From the NCBI GenBank assembly GCA_018224455.1, contig JAGTUY010000164.1:1-31380 (forward strand): a DNA stretch of 31,380 nt. Reading direction: 5' to 3'. Below, piece after piece: positions 15,626 to 23,872 of the stretch; within the stretch, counting starts at the first letter, position 1, and every line of letters starts with the position of its first letter. Made by a program: the position numbers and the translations under genes. The notes below the pieces were generated by a model, which saw only the letters and a list, made by a program, of their open reading frames with translations, did no database searches and had not been told where the DNA came from. The DNA comes from Desulfosarcina sp. (GTDB lineage Bacteria; Desulfobacterota; Desulfobacteria; Desulfobacterales; Desulfosarcinaceae).

Positions 15626-16525
15626 TCAGCCTTTCAATTTATCCGCAATATCGAGGATGGTGTTCACGTAATACTTGCTGTGGTTGTAGTGATAGACCAC
15701 CTTGAATGCCTGTTCACGCGAAATCCCCGGCTTCCACCCATAGTGCTTCAGGTAGCTGGCAACGCTGGAGATCGCGTCGGCGTGCACGAACAGGTCCACC
15801 TGGCCGTCGGCGTTGCCGTCCTTGCCGTAAGGGGCGATATTGCTGGGCATGAACTGGGAGATCCCCATGGCGCCCGCGTAGGATCCCTTGATGGCGGTGG
15901 GATCCATGCCCTCCCTTTCCGTGTAGGTCAGAAAGGCCTTGAGTTCCCGGTAGGCCCAGCCGGCTTTCTGATCCGCCTTTTTTTCAAACTTGTTGCGCGA
16001 CATTCTCCTGTCGTCGTCGGGCAGGTTGTCCCAGATCATCTGGCGCGGCTTTTCGTCGGTCATGGCGGACAAGGTGGCCAGGGTGTTGATCACCGACTTG
16101 TTGCCCACATAGGTGCCCAGCTTGGTCTCCACCAGGATGATGGCGGTGATCACCTCCTTGTCGACCGCAAATGTCTTTTCCGCAAAGGCCAGCGCCTCCT
16201 GGTGCTCCTCCATGTACTTCCTGGCCGAGTTGATATTCCAGGTGCGGGTAAACTGCTTGTAGTTCAGCTTGGATTCGTTGTGCATGAAATAAGCGCTGAC
16301 GCCCCCCTCCTCGAAGGACACGTCGGAACTGGTGAAGATCGCCTTGATGCGGGCGCCGTCGAAGCCGTCGGCGATCAGCCGTTTTTCGAGCGCATCGAAA
16401 GGCCCCGGCCCATCGGCAGCCATCGCCGGGCCGGCCAATCCTGCCAGCAATGCGATCAGAATGGCCACGCCACACAGCGCCAACCGCCGGTTCGCAGATT
16501 TTAGACTATCGTCGAGCATGAGCAT
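15626..16525 (-). CDS. MltB-type lytic murein transglycosylase
   Basis: Cleaves peptidoglycan glycan strands to give 1,6-anhydro-muramyl ends, acting in the periplasm. It is 299 residues long. A signal peptide (~1-36; hydrophobic core LCGVAILIALLAGLAG, cleavage around AMA-A) lacks a lipobox Cys, so it is a soluble form rather than a lipoprotein. The catalytic glutamate is E133 in ILVETKLGTYVG. The family motif GAMGISQFMPSNIAPYGKDG and a calcium-like DGNADGQVDL loop follow. The C-terminus has the YHYNHSKYYVNTIL block typical of MltB/SLT_2 proteins. Start: ATG 16525 with AGGAG five bases upstream; a second ATG two codons later is possible. Confidence 0.9.
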   Translation of the reverse strand: MLMLDDSLKSANRRLALCGVAILIALLAGLAGPAMAADGPGPFDALEKRLIADGFDGARIKAIFTSSDVSFEEGGVSAYFMHNESKLNYKQFTRTWNINSARKYMEEHQEALAFAEKTFAVDKEVITAIILVETKLGTYVGNKSVINTLATLSAMTDEKPRQMIWDNLPDDDRRMSRNKFEKKADQKAGWAYRELKAFLTYTEREGMDPTAIKGSYAGAMGISQFMPSNIAPYGKDGNADGQVDLFVHADAISSVASYLKHYGWKPGISREQAFKVVYHYNHSKYYVNTILDIADKLKG

Positions 16526-17177
16526 CGGTCTCCTCTTATATGATCGGGCGCGTTCACCCCATCCCTCGATAACAGGGAATATCAGGGGTGGGATTCGGCG
16601 TTACCGGAGCGGAACGACTTCCCGCCGCCGATGGGAGAATCCGGCCAGATGCCGGTCTCCGGCGGCGTCGAGCAGGTCCCGGGGCCGATGGAAATCCCTT
16701 GCACCACAGACAGCGATGGCCGTTTTTTATACTTTTCAGGCAGATCCAGATTGCATATCACATTCAAGTAATCATAATCCAGCATTGATTCCAGCACGCA
16801 GAGGTATTTCGGGTAGACGTCGGCAGCGCTGATTGCAAAGGCAGGTGTGGACGTGATAATCGACCATAGCTGGCAACTCGCTCTGTATGGGTTCGGTTGA
16901 CATGGGGATCGCTGCTGTGTCAAACCAAGAACCTTACAGGACTTCTGTCTCGCAGGAGGAAACCGTAAGCCGGACACGGTAGACATCGCAACTGACCAGG
17001 ATAAACCGGTTCCGTTGAAAAGGCGCACGCCGCAAACAACGGGTTCCAAATATCACAAGGTTTGGCATTTTTTAGTTGGCTCATTGTGATTTATTTATCG
17101 CTCGGGTTTTGGCGATTGTTATTTATTTGCAATTTTTCTTTTTTTCCCGACATTAAAAATCGGTTTAAGAAATAACC
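16526..17177. other. Long intergenic stretch upstream of radA
   Basis: About 650 bases with no recognised gene. An open frame on the minus strand (16582-17049) encodes a Tyr-rich stretch (YPKYLCVLESMLDYDYLNVI) that could be a gene fragment, but I do not recognise it and it has no clear ribosome-binding site. The last 125 bases are very AT-rich, with T-runs and two inverted repeats: ATCACAA (17052-17058)/TTGTGAT (17084-17090) and ATCGC (17097-17101)/GCGAT (17112-17116). These lie in the probable promoter and leader of radA. Confidence 0.4.
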
Positions 17178-18542
17178 ATGGTACGGAAATCTGCAAAAAC
17201 CCTGTTTGTCTGCCAGTCGTGCGGGTACGAATCCGCCAAATGGATGGGCCGATGCACCGAATGCGGCGCCTGGGACACCTTTGCCGAAGAGATCCGGCGG
17301 ACAGCCGCGGCCGGCAGCAAAATCATGGCCGAAAAAGGCAACCGCCCGGTTCCCATCGACGCCGTTGAAATTATCGATGAGGAACGGATGACCACCGGCA
17401 TCGACGAATTCGACCGGGTGCTTGGCGGTGGATTGGTGGCCGGCACCCTGGTGTTGATCGGTGGAGACCCGGGCATCGGCAAATCCACGATCATGCTCCA
17501 GGTCCTGCACGGCATCGCCGGCAGCGGCCGCCGGGTGTTGTATGTTTCCGGTGAGGAGTCGGTGCGCCAGCTGCGCCTGCGCAGCCGCCGGCTGAAAACC
17601 CTATCGCCCACCCTGCTGGTGGTGTCGGAGATCGACATCGACGCGATTATGGCCATGGTGGAAAGCGAACGGCCGGATGTGCTCGTGGTGGATTCGATCC
17701 AGACGGTGTTCAGCCCGGAGATCACATCGGCACCGGGCAGCGTGAGCCAGGTGCGCGAGTCCACCATGCGGCTGATGCTCATGGCCAAGCGCACGGGCAT
17801 CCCCACCTTCCTGGTGGGTCATGTGACCAAGGAAGGCACCATTGCCGGCCCACGTCTGCTGGAGCACATGGTGGATACGGTGCTCTACTTCGAAGGGGAC
17901 CGCAACCATGTGTTCCGCATCCTGCGGGCGGTGAAGAACCGCTTTGGTTCGACCAACGAAATCGGCGTCTTCGAAATGAAGGAGAGCGGCTTGCGCGAGG
18001 TGACCAACCCGTCGGCCGTGTTCCTGTCCGAACGGCCGGAAAATGCCCCCGGATCCGTGGTGGCCGCCAGCATGGAAGGCACCCGCCCCATCCTGGTGGA
18101 GCTTCAGGCCCTGGTGTCCAGCACCAGCTTCGGCACCCCCCGGCGAACGATCCTGGGCCTGGACCCTAACCGGGTGGCCCTGCTGGTGGCCGTGATGGAA
18201 AAGCAGCTGGGCATGCATCTGATGGGCCACGACATCTTTATGAACGTGGCCGGCGGCGTGAAAATCATGGAGCCGGCCGTAGACATGGGCATCGTATCGG
18301 CCATCGCCTCCAGTTTTTTGGATCGGCCCATTCGCAAGGACACCATGGTGGTCGGTGAGGTCGGACTGACCGGCGAGGTAAGGGCCGTAGGCAACGTGGA
18401 CATCCGCATCTCAGAAGCGCGCAAGATGGGCTTCACCCGCATCGTCGCCCCGGCGGGCAGCCTTAAGCGGCTGCGGCATCCCAAGGACGTCACCCTCGAA
18501 GGGGTGGACACCGTCGGCGCAGCCGTCGACCTGTTGTTCTGA
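17178..18542 (+). CDS. radA: DNA repair protein RadA (Sms)
   Basis: A RecA-like helicase/branch-migration protein that processes recombination intermediates. It is 454 residues, the usual length, with all signatures in order. These are the C4 zinc finger C12/C15/C26/C29 (CQSCGYESAKWMGRCTECG), Walker A GGDPGIGKST at 95-104, Walker B LVVD at ~169-172, the RadA-specific KNRFG at 253-257, and a C-terminal Lon-protease-like domain (~285-454). The Lon-like catalytic serine region is structural in RadA. It starts at ATG 17178 with only a weak AAGAAA upstream, in an AT-rich leader. It is the first gene of a rightward group followed by rlmE and yebC. Confidence 0.96.
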   Translation: MVRKSAKTLFVCQSCGYESAKWMGRCTECGAWDTFAEEIRRTAAAGSKIMAEKGNRPVPIDAVEIIDEERMTTGIDEFDRVLGGGLVAGTLVLIGGDPGIGKSTIMLQVLHGIAGSGRRVLYVSGEESVRQLRLRSRRLKTLSPTLLVVSEIDIDAIMAMVESERPDVLVVDSIQTVFSPEITSAPGSVSQVRESTMRLMLMAKRTGIPTFLVGHVTKEGTIAGPRLLEHMVDTVLYFEGDRNHVFRILRAVKNRFGSTNEIGVFEMKESGLREVTNPSAVFLSERPENAPGSVVAASMEGTRPILVELQALVSSTSFGTPRRTILGLDPNRVALLVAVMEKQLGMHLMGHDIFMNVAGGVKIMEPAVDMGIVSAIASSFLDRPIRKDTMVVGEVGLTGEVRAVGNVDIRISEARKMGFTRIVAPAGSLKRLRHPKDVTLEGVDTVGAAVDLLF

Positions 18543-18707
18543 CGCCGCCTCGCACCCAAGGCCCGGCCGACGTCGGCTGCCGCTCTTTCGCCATGCGGCC
18601 ACGGCAGCAGCCACCAGGCCGAACGGAATGACAACACACTCATTATATTGGGTATTGAGTTCTCCTCACGCCCATGGTTTGACTTGACTTGAAATGGGCG
18701 AAAAGAT

Positions 18708-19310
18708 ATGAAGCGAACCAATCGAAAAAGGAACCCGTGGGCGGATCACTACACCCGCCAGGCCCAAAAGGACAACTTCGCGGCCCGCTCGGTTTACAAA
18801 CTTCAGGAAATCCAGAAAAAGTACCGGATTCTCAAACGGGGCGCGCGGGTGCTGGACCTGGGATGCGCGCCGGGGTCGTGGCTGCAGTTTGCCGCCCAGA
18901 CGGCCGGCCCGGACGGCCGGCTGGTGGGCATCGACCTGACGCCGGTCACCATCGGGCTGCCGGACCACGTCACCGTGGTCACGGGTGACGTGGCCGATCT
19001 CGAGGGGCACCTGGCCGGTCTGGGACAGACCCGCTTCGATGCGGTGCTCAGCGACATGGCGCCGGCCACCACCGGCAACCGGCGCGTGGACGAAGCCCGG
19101 TCCATGGACCTGTGCGAAGCGGCCCTGGACATTGCCGAAAAAACCCTGGTTCCCGGCGGCGGCTTCGTCTGCAAGATTTTCCAGGGAAGCGATTTCAAGG
19201 CCTTTACGGATGCCGTGAAAAGCCGTTTCGACCGGCAGGCGGCGTTCAGGCCCCAGAGCACGCGAAAAGCCAGCCGTGAGGTGTACGTCATCGGGATTGG
19301 AAAACGATAA
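18708..19310 (+). CDS. rlmE: 23S rRNA (uridine-2'-O)-methyltransferase RlmE
   Basis: Methylates the 2'-OH of U2552 in the A-loop of 23S rRNA using S-adenosylmethionine, late in 50S assembly. It is 200 residues with a Rossmann-type SAM site VLDLGCAPGSWLQ (48-60). The catalytic tetrad K31 (in ARSVYKLQEI), D116 (LSDMAP), K156 (CKIFQG) and E191 (SREVYV) corresponds to K38/D124/K164/E199 of E. coli RlmE. The basic N-terminus (KRTNRKRNPW) is typical. The 165-base gap after radA has no gene. Only 12 bases separate its stop from yebC, so those two are co-transcribed. Confidence 0.95.
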   Translation: MKRTNRKRNPWADHYTRQAQKDNFAARSVYKLQEIQKKYRILKRGARVLDLGCAPGSWLQFAAQTAGPDGRLVGIDLTPVTIGLPDHVTVVTGDVADLEGHLAGLGQTRFDAVLSDMAPATTGNRRVDEARSMDLCEAALDIAEKTLVPGGGFVCKIFQGSDFKAFTDAVKSRFDRQAAFRPQSTRKASREVYVIGIGKR

Positions 19311-19322
19311 CAGGAGGGGTAC

Positions 19323-20066
19323 ATGTCAGGACATAACAAGTGGTCTTCCATCAAGCACCGCAAGGGCGCCCAAGACGCCAAGCGGGGGAAGATCTTCACC
19401 AAATTGATCAAGGAAATTACCGTGGCCGCCCGGACGGGCGGGGGCGATCTGGACGCCAACCCGAGGCTGCGCACCGCCGTGGCCGCAGCCAAGGTTGAAA
19501 ACATGCCCAAGGACAACATCGAGCGGGCCATTAAAAAAGGCACCGGCGAACTGGAAGGGGTCAACTACGAGGAGAACTCCTATGAAGGTTACGGCCCCGG
19601 CGGCGCCGCCATCCTGGTCGAGTCGCTGACGGACAACAAAAACCGTGCCGTGGCCGAAATCCGCCACATCTTCAATAAATACGGCGGCAATATGGGCGAA
19701 AATGGGTGCGTGGCCTGGATGTTCGACAACAAGGGCTATTTCAATGTGGACAAGACCGCCGTCAGCGAGGAGAAGCTGATGGAAGTCGCCCTGGAAGCCG
19801 GCGCCGAGGATGTGCGCGAAGAAGACGACAGCTTCGAAGTCATCACCGCACCCGAGGACTTCGAAGCCGTCAAAGACGCCCTCGAGGCGGCGGCCATCCC
19901 TTTCAGCGACGCCGAGGTGACCATGCTGCCCCAGAACATGAGCCCGCTGGAGGGGAAAGAGGCCGAACGCATGCTCAAACTGATGGAGGCCATGGACGAC
20001 TGCGACGACGTCCAGAAAGTTTACACCAACGCCGACATTCCCGACGACATGGTGGATGCCGTGTAA
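19323..20066 (+). CDS. yebC: YebC/PmpR-family regulatory or translation factor
   Basis: A 247-residue member of the YebC/TACO1 family. The invariant N-terminus MSGHNKWSSIKHRKGAQDAK is followed by RGKIFTKLIKEI. The middle has NPRLRTAV, KDNIERAIKKG, EGYGPGGAAILVE and NKNRAVAEIRHIF. The acidic C-terminus is also typical. Members are annotated as DNA-binding regulators, and recent work on the family supports a role in relieving ribosome stalling. Which applies here is not visible, though linkage to the ribosome modifier RlmE favours translation. A strong AGGAGGGG precedes the ATG. Its stop is 7 bases from the convergent nadA stop, with no obvious terminator between them. Confidence 0.95.
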   Translation: MSGHNKWSSIKHRKGAQDAKRGKIFTKLIKEITVAARTGGGDLDANPRLRTAVAAAKVENMPKDNIERAIKKGTGELEGVNYEENSYEGYGPGGAAILVESLTDNKNRAVAEIRHIFNKYGGNMGENGCVAWMFDNKGYFNVDKTAVSEEKLMEVALEAGAEDVREEDDSFEVITAPEDFEAVKDALEAAAIPFSDAEVTMLPQNMSPLEGKEAERMLKLMEAMDDCDDVQKVYTNADIPDDMVDAV

Positions 20067-20073
20067 TGCCACC

Positions 20074-20970
20074 CTACCGTGACAGATCGAGCATCCGGGT
20101 CACCGCGGCCAGAGCCGGGATACGGATCTCCTCGGGGACCTTCACCTGGCCGGACAGGTTCTCCAGGCAGAGGGCCACGTCCGACATACCGATCCGTTTC
20201 ATGTTGCGGCAGACCATCTTTTTTGAGGCCGGATAGAAGGTTTTGTCTGGATTCTGCTTTTGCAAGGGGTGCAGCAGGCCGGTTTCCGTACCGACAATGA
20301 AGGCCCGGTGCGGTGACTGGCTGGCGTAGCGCAACATGCCCGACGTACTTTCCACCACATCGGCCAGAACCAGCACATCCGGCCGGCATTCCGGATGGGC
20401 CATGAAGAGGGCTTCGGGATGGTCGGCCTTGGCCTTGGCTGCATCGGCGGCCGTCAGCCACTCATGGGTCGGGCAGTACCCGTCCCACACGTGAATGGTC
20501 TTGCTGGTTTTCGACGCCGCGTACATGGCCAGATTGCGGTCGGGGGCCAAAAGCATCTCCTTTTCCGGCAGGCTGTTGACCACCTTGACCACGTTGGCCG
20601 AGGTGCAGCAGATGGTCGACCGGGCCTTGACGTCGGCCGTGGAGTTCACGTAGGTCACCACGGGCATGGGGGCCATGCCGGCTTTCTTGGCTTCCAGCGA
20701 TTCGGCATCGATCATATCGGCCATCAGGCAGCCGGCATCGTGGCGCGGAAGCAGCACGGTCTTGTCCGGCGAGATGATGGACGCCGTTTCGGCCATGAAG
20801 TGGACCCCGCAGAAGACAATTACCTCGGCATCGGTGTCGGCGGCCCGGATGCTCAGTTCCAGCGAATCCCCGCACATGTCCGCCAGGTCCTGGATCTCGG
20901 GAGGCTGGTAGTTGTGCGCCAGCATGACGGCATTTTTTTCCTTGAGCAGCTTTTTAATTTTGGCTTGCAT
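20074..20970 (-). CDS. nadA: Quinolinate synthase NadA
   Basis: Condenses iminoaspartate with dihydroxyacetone phosphate to quinolinate in de novo NAD synthesis. It carries an oxygen-labile [4Fe-4S] cluster. At 298 residues it is the compact form found in many anaerobes. The probable cluster ligands are C81 (RHDAGC), C166 (WDGYCPTHE) and C254 (KMVC). Substrate-binding blocks are AHNYQPPEIQDLADMCGDS at 18-36, VTYVNSTADVKA at 105-116, and HPEC at 192-195. No nadB or nadC is adjacent. It lies 10 bases downstream of lolA on the same strand, so the two share a transcript. Confidence 0.96.
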   Translation of the reverse strand: MQAKIKKLLKEKNAVMLAHNYQPPEIQDLADMCGDSLELSIRAADTDAEVIVFCGVHFMAETASIISPDKTVLLPRHDAGCLMADMIDAESLEAKKAGMAPMPVVTYVNSTADVKARSTICCTSANVVKVVNSLPEKEMLLAPDRNLAMYAASKTSKTIHVWDGYCPTHEWLTAADAAKAKADHPEALFMAHPECRPDVLVLADVVESTSGMLRYASQSPHRAFIVGTETGLLHPLQKQNPDKTFYPASKKMVCRNMKRIGMSDVALCLENLSGQVKVPEEIRIPALAAVTRMLDLSR

Positions 20971-20980
20971 GATTGGCTCC

Positions 20981-21676
20981 TCACGGGTTCATCTGCAGGA
21001 CATCGGCCCCCTCCGGCACGTCAAAACGAAACAACCCCTCCGGCGGCGGGTTGTCGAAGCTGACGTTTTTCAGTTCGATGCGGGTTTCGTCTCCGTATAC
21101 ATTAAAAGTGGTGATCCGCACCAGGTCGTAGGTTTTTTTGACGATACCCAGCTCAACCGCCATCAGTTCCACCGAGGACTTGTTGGGCAGGAGCTTGAGG
21201 CGGTAACGATTGGGGTTGGTGGCCGGTTCCAGAGACAACTGAAAACTTTTTCGGATTGTTTTGATATTGGAAAGAAAACCGGCGCCCTTGCCCTCTCCAA
21301 AAAACGACGGGGCCTTGCCGACCAGCACCTGGTTCTCCTGGGGCCGGTAAACCCACAACTTTTTACCGTCGGTGATGATGGTCTGGGGATCCGGCACCAC
21401 ATATTCCCAACGCATTTTCCCCGGCTGCCGGACCATCAACCTGCCGGAGGCCGTATCGGTCACCGCCATAGCCTTGAGTATCGATTCCTGCTCGAAATCC
21501 GCCGTAAATCCGGGGACATTATAGCGGGCTTCCACGCCGGCGATGATCGTGTCGATCGTCGGATCGCCCGCTGCCACCGACGATGGCCGCGTCAGCCCGC
21601 AGGCAATCGCCAGCATCATCATGGCCATAACCATAAAGATGGGTTTGGGCCCATCGGTTCTTAAACTGTCCATCAT
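20981..21676 (-). CDS. lolA: Outer-membrane lipoprotein carrier protein LolA
   Basis: A periplasmic chaperone that takes lipoproteins from the LolCDE complex to the outer membrane, which implies a diderm cell. It is 231 residues. An N-terminal signal peptide (~1-36) has the hydrophobic core IFMVMAMMMLAIACGL. The mature part shows the LolA pattern: FTADFEQESILKAM, then ASGRLMVRQPGKMRWEY, then DGKKLWVYRPQENQV. The ligand cavity region and a C-terminal RIELKNVSFDNPPPEGLFRF block follow. No lipobox is evident: the Cys in the signal sequence lacks a typical L-A-G context. The ATG is preceded by AAGGAGAGG. The next gene, nadA, is 10 bases away. Confidence 0.93.
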   Translation of the reverse strand: MMDSLRTDGPKPIFMVMAMMMLAIACGLTRPSSVAAGDPTIDTIIAGVEARYNVPGFTADFEQESILKAMAVTDTASGRLMVRQPGKMRWEYVVPDPQTIITDGKKLWVYRPQENQVLVGKAPSFFGEGKGAGFLSNIKTIRKSFQLSLEPATNPNRYRLKLLPNKSSVELMAVELGIVKKTYDLVRITTFNVYGDETRIELKNVSFDNPPPEGLFRFDVPEGADVLQMNP

Positions 21677-21786
21677 GCCCCTCTCCTTTGCGGTCTCTGA
21701 TAGGTCGCCAGCTAGGCGCGCCGGTTAAGCGATGACCTGAGTATCCCATTTCATCCGGTTTGTAAATATATTGGGCCCACGTCGCG

Positions 21787-22704
21787 TCAGCGCAGCAACG
21801 ATTGTACGGCCGCCTCGGCCGTATTCCGGTCCGACACCTGCCGGACCGGCTCGTCCACGGGTAGATCGATGGGTTGTGTGTTTCCGAAAATCCTTAAACA
21901 AATCAAATCGATCAGACGCATGTGGCGCATCATGGCATCCGGCGAAACATGGGGTGCACGCACGCCCTGAAGCATCAGGGTTTCCATGTTGGAACGGCCC
22001 AGCAGGGTTTCAAACCGCCTGGCCTGCTGCAAGCTGCGAAAGAGGGCCCGTTTTTGCTCGACCAGCAGGTTGTAGACCTCGGTGCCTTTGCCGGCGCTCT
22101 CCAGAAGGGGCAGCACCAGGTCCAGACAGGCCAGGTAATCGGGGTCGCTGTGCGTCATTCGCTGGAAAAACCGGCAAAGGAACCCCCCCCGGCCGGATGC
22201 CGTGCAGATGCCGGCATTTCTGAGCCGCACCTTGACAATGGGTCTTATTGCCGCCGGCAGGCCCTTCTCGATGGCCGCCGCCACGTGGGGGTCTATCTGC
22301 CAGGCAATATTCAGCCGCGCCAGGTACTGGGACTTGATAAAATCGGGCATCCGGATGCGCACCAGCTGTCTGCCGTCAGGCATGTTGACCCAGGCACGGA
22401 TCGGCCGAACCCTCAACCCGTCATTCAATTGCTTTTCATCCTGTTCAGAAAATCGGGCGGCTTCCAACAGTGCTTCCAGGTCAATCTGGACGGCCTGATC
22501 CGGATAAAAGATCAGGTCCAGCAGGCTGTCCCGATGGCTGTCCGTATCGCCAGACAAAAACGCCGCCAGCCGGTTAGGTTCAGGGGAGAAGAGGGCCGCG
22601 TCGATGTAATCGAGAATGTCATGGGTGAGGCACCCCCCGTTTTCCAGCGCCTGGATGATCCGGGAAAAACCTTCCCGCTGCGTGTGATTGAATGGTTGCG
22701 CCAT
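21787..22704 (-). CDS. Protein of unknown function (305 aa)
   Basis: A soluble 305-residue protein with no signal peptide and no recognised domain. Features seen are an N-terminal helical stretch (NHTQREGFSRIIQALENGG), an acidic middle, an RPIVKVRLRNAGICTASGRG segment, a FFQRMTHSDPDYLACLDLVL segment, and a C-terminal Leu-rich helical part. The frame extends to a TTG at 22764 inside the heptamer repeat array; the ATG at 22704 (MAQPFNH) is a better start, though its ribosome-binding site is weak. It lies downstream of yitT on the same strand with the repeat array between them. Codon use matches its neighbours, so I take it as a real gene. Confidence 0.7.
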   Translation of the reverse strand: MAQPFNHTQREGFSRIIQALENGGCLTHDILDYIDAALFSPEPNRLAAFLSGDTDSHRDSLLDLIFYPDQAVQIDLEALLEAARFSEQDEKQLNDGLRVRPIRAWVNMPDGRQLVRIRMPDFIKSQYLARLNIAWQIDPHVAAAIEKGLPAAIRPIVKVRLRNAGICTASGRGGFLCRFFQRMTHSDPDYLACLDLVLPLLESAGKGTEVYNLLVEQKRALFRSLQQARRFETLLGRSNMETLMLQGVRAPHVSPDAMMRHMRLIDLICLRIFGNTQPIDLPVDEPVRQVSDRNTAEAAVQSLLR

Positions 22705-22752
22705 GGCCCGACTATACCAGTTTTGGCCAGAAAGAAACAGACAGGGAAGACA

Positions 22753-22874
22753 CTCAACGCTCAACCCCGAACCCTGAACCCTGAATCCCGAACCCTGAAC
22801 CCCGAACCCCGAACCCCGAACCCTGAACCCCGAACCCCGAACCCCGAACCCTGAACCCTGAACCCCGAACCCTT
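22753..22874. repeat. Tandem heptamer array (AACCCYG)n, G-quadruplex-prone on the minus strand
   Basis: Sixteen consecutive 7-base units from 22763 to 22874. Eight are AACCCCG, six AACCCTG, one AATCCCG, and the last is AACCCTT. Two degenerate units (CTCAACG, CTCAACC) precede them. The array ends inside the stop codon of yitT. On the minus strand it reads GGGTTCGGGGTTC..., with many G3-4 runs at 3-4 base spacing. It lies between two minus-strand genes. Confidence 0.95.
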
Positions 22875-23739
22875 AGTAAACTTTCCGTTTGGAGAACCCC
22901 CTGCCCAGCACGTTGAAGGTATTTTCGGTGATGATGAAGGCCTCCGGGTCGATGGACAGGGCCGCCTCTTCCACCCTTTTCAGCTGATAGTTGTGAACCA
23001 CGGTCAGGATAATTTTCTTTTCCCTGCCCGTGTAGGCACCGCTGCCATTCAAAAAGGTCACCCCGCGATTGAGCCTTGTGTGAATTTCATTGGCAATTTT
23101 TTGATTGAGATCGGAAATGATAAACACCATCTTGCGCTGGTTGAAGACGGTCAGCACGTAATCCAGGGTTTGTGAAGAAATGAAGCTCATGAACAGGGAG
23201 TAGAGCACCAGGTCGGCCTCCAGAAACCCGAAGCTGAAGGCGAACAGCACGATATTGAAGGCGAAGTAGAAAGTCCCCATGCGCAGGTTGAATTTTTGGT
23301 TCAAGATGATGCCCACGATATCCAAGCCGCCGGCCGATCCCAGTGAATGCAAAATGATGCCGGTGCCGGCGCCCATAAGCGCGCCGCCGGCCAGTACGGC
23401 CAGGATCGGTTCGTGGATGGGGAGGGTGAATCGGATCAGGTCGATGGCCGCTGAAAGGGCGGCCATGCCATAGAGGCTGTAAAGGAAGAAGCGCCGGCTG
23501 ACGTGGATCCAACCGATCAGAAAGATGGGAATGTTGACTATCAAGTACCACAAACCGGGTGACAGGAGGCCGCTGACATAGTAAAAGAGCAGGGTCAGGC
23601 CCGAGATGCCGCCGGTGACGAACCCGTGGGGAACAGCGATGGACTTCAACCCGATGCCAAAGACGATGGAGCCGGCCGAGATCAACAACAGATTCCACAA
23701 CACGGATGAGATATACTGGTGATAGAGCAGTTTTTTCAT
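22873..23739 (-). CDS. YitT family membrane protein (DUF161/DUF2179)
   Basis: A 288-residue inner-membrane protein with about five to six hydrophobic segments over residues 10-200. These include SAGSIVFGIGLKSIAVPHGF with FVTGGISGLTLLFYYVSGL near the N-terminus (the YitT signature) and GAGTGIILHSLGSAGGLDIV in the middle. A soluble DUF2179 domain of about 80 residues (MVFIISDLNQKIANEI onward, then YTGREKKIILTVV) forms the C-terminus. The family's role is uncharacterised; transport has been proposed. AAGGAAC precedes the ATG. The stop codon abuts the heptamer array. The gene is divergent from the ferredoxin-nitroreductase across 133 bases. Confidence 0.9.
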   Translation of the reverse strand: MKKLLYHQYISSVLWNLLLISAGSIVFGIGLKSIAVPHGFVTGGISGLTLLFYYVSGLLSPGLWYLIVNIPIFLIGWIHVSRRFFLYSLYGMAALSAAIDLIRFTLPIHEPILAVLAGGALMGAGTGIILHSLGSAGGLDIVGIILNQKFNLRMGTFYFAFNIVLFAFSFGFLEADLVLYSLFMSFISSQTLDYVLTVFNQRKMVFIISDLNQKIANEIHTRLNRGVTFLNGSGAYTGREKKIILTVVHNYQLKRVEEAALSIDPEAFIITENTFNVLGRGFSKRKVY

Positions 23740-23794
23740 GGGCCGTTCCTTTAATATTGCCTGAAAGTCCCTAAATGATTGTTTTTAATAGTCC

Positions 23795-23806
23795 CGCGCC
23801 GGCGCG
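23795..23806. promoter_or_regulatory. GC-rich palindrome in a divergent promoter region
   Basis: A perfect 12-base palindrome, CGCGCCGGCGCG, sits in an otherwise AT-rich 133-base gap between yitT (leftward) and the ferredoxin-nitroreductase gene (rightward). It could be an operator shared by both genes. No known regulator site is recognised. Confidence 0.35.
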
Positions 23807-23872
23807 TATCGCTTTCCAAAAGTGAGAATACTAATGCCAACTAAAATTATGTCAAGCAGAGAGCAGTGAATT

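Noticed and set aside
16582..17049. 155-codon minus-strand ORF upstream of the lytic transglycosylase
   Set aside because: Parts look protein-like, but I recognise no family and see no start signal. It is noted in the intergenic entry, not called a gene.
19326..20072. 248-codon antisense frame over yebC
   Set aside because: Val/His/Gly-rich shadow of a strong sense gene, with no domain signal.
20395..21063. 222-codon antisense frame over nadA
   Set aside because: Shadow frame with His/Gly/Val bias. The sense strand has clear NadA ligands.
21922..22854. 310-codon plus-strand frame ending in NPEPRT repeats
   Set aside because: The repeats are only the translated heptamer array, and the rest is antisense to the 305-aa gene.
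22753..22874. CRISPR array
   Set aside because: Uniform 7-base units with no spacers and no cas genes nearby.
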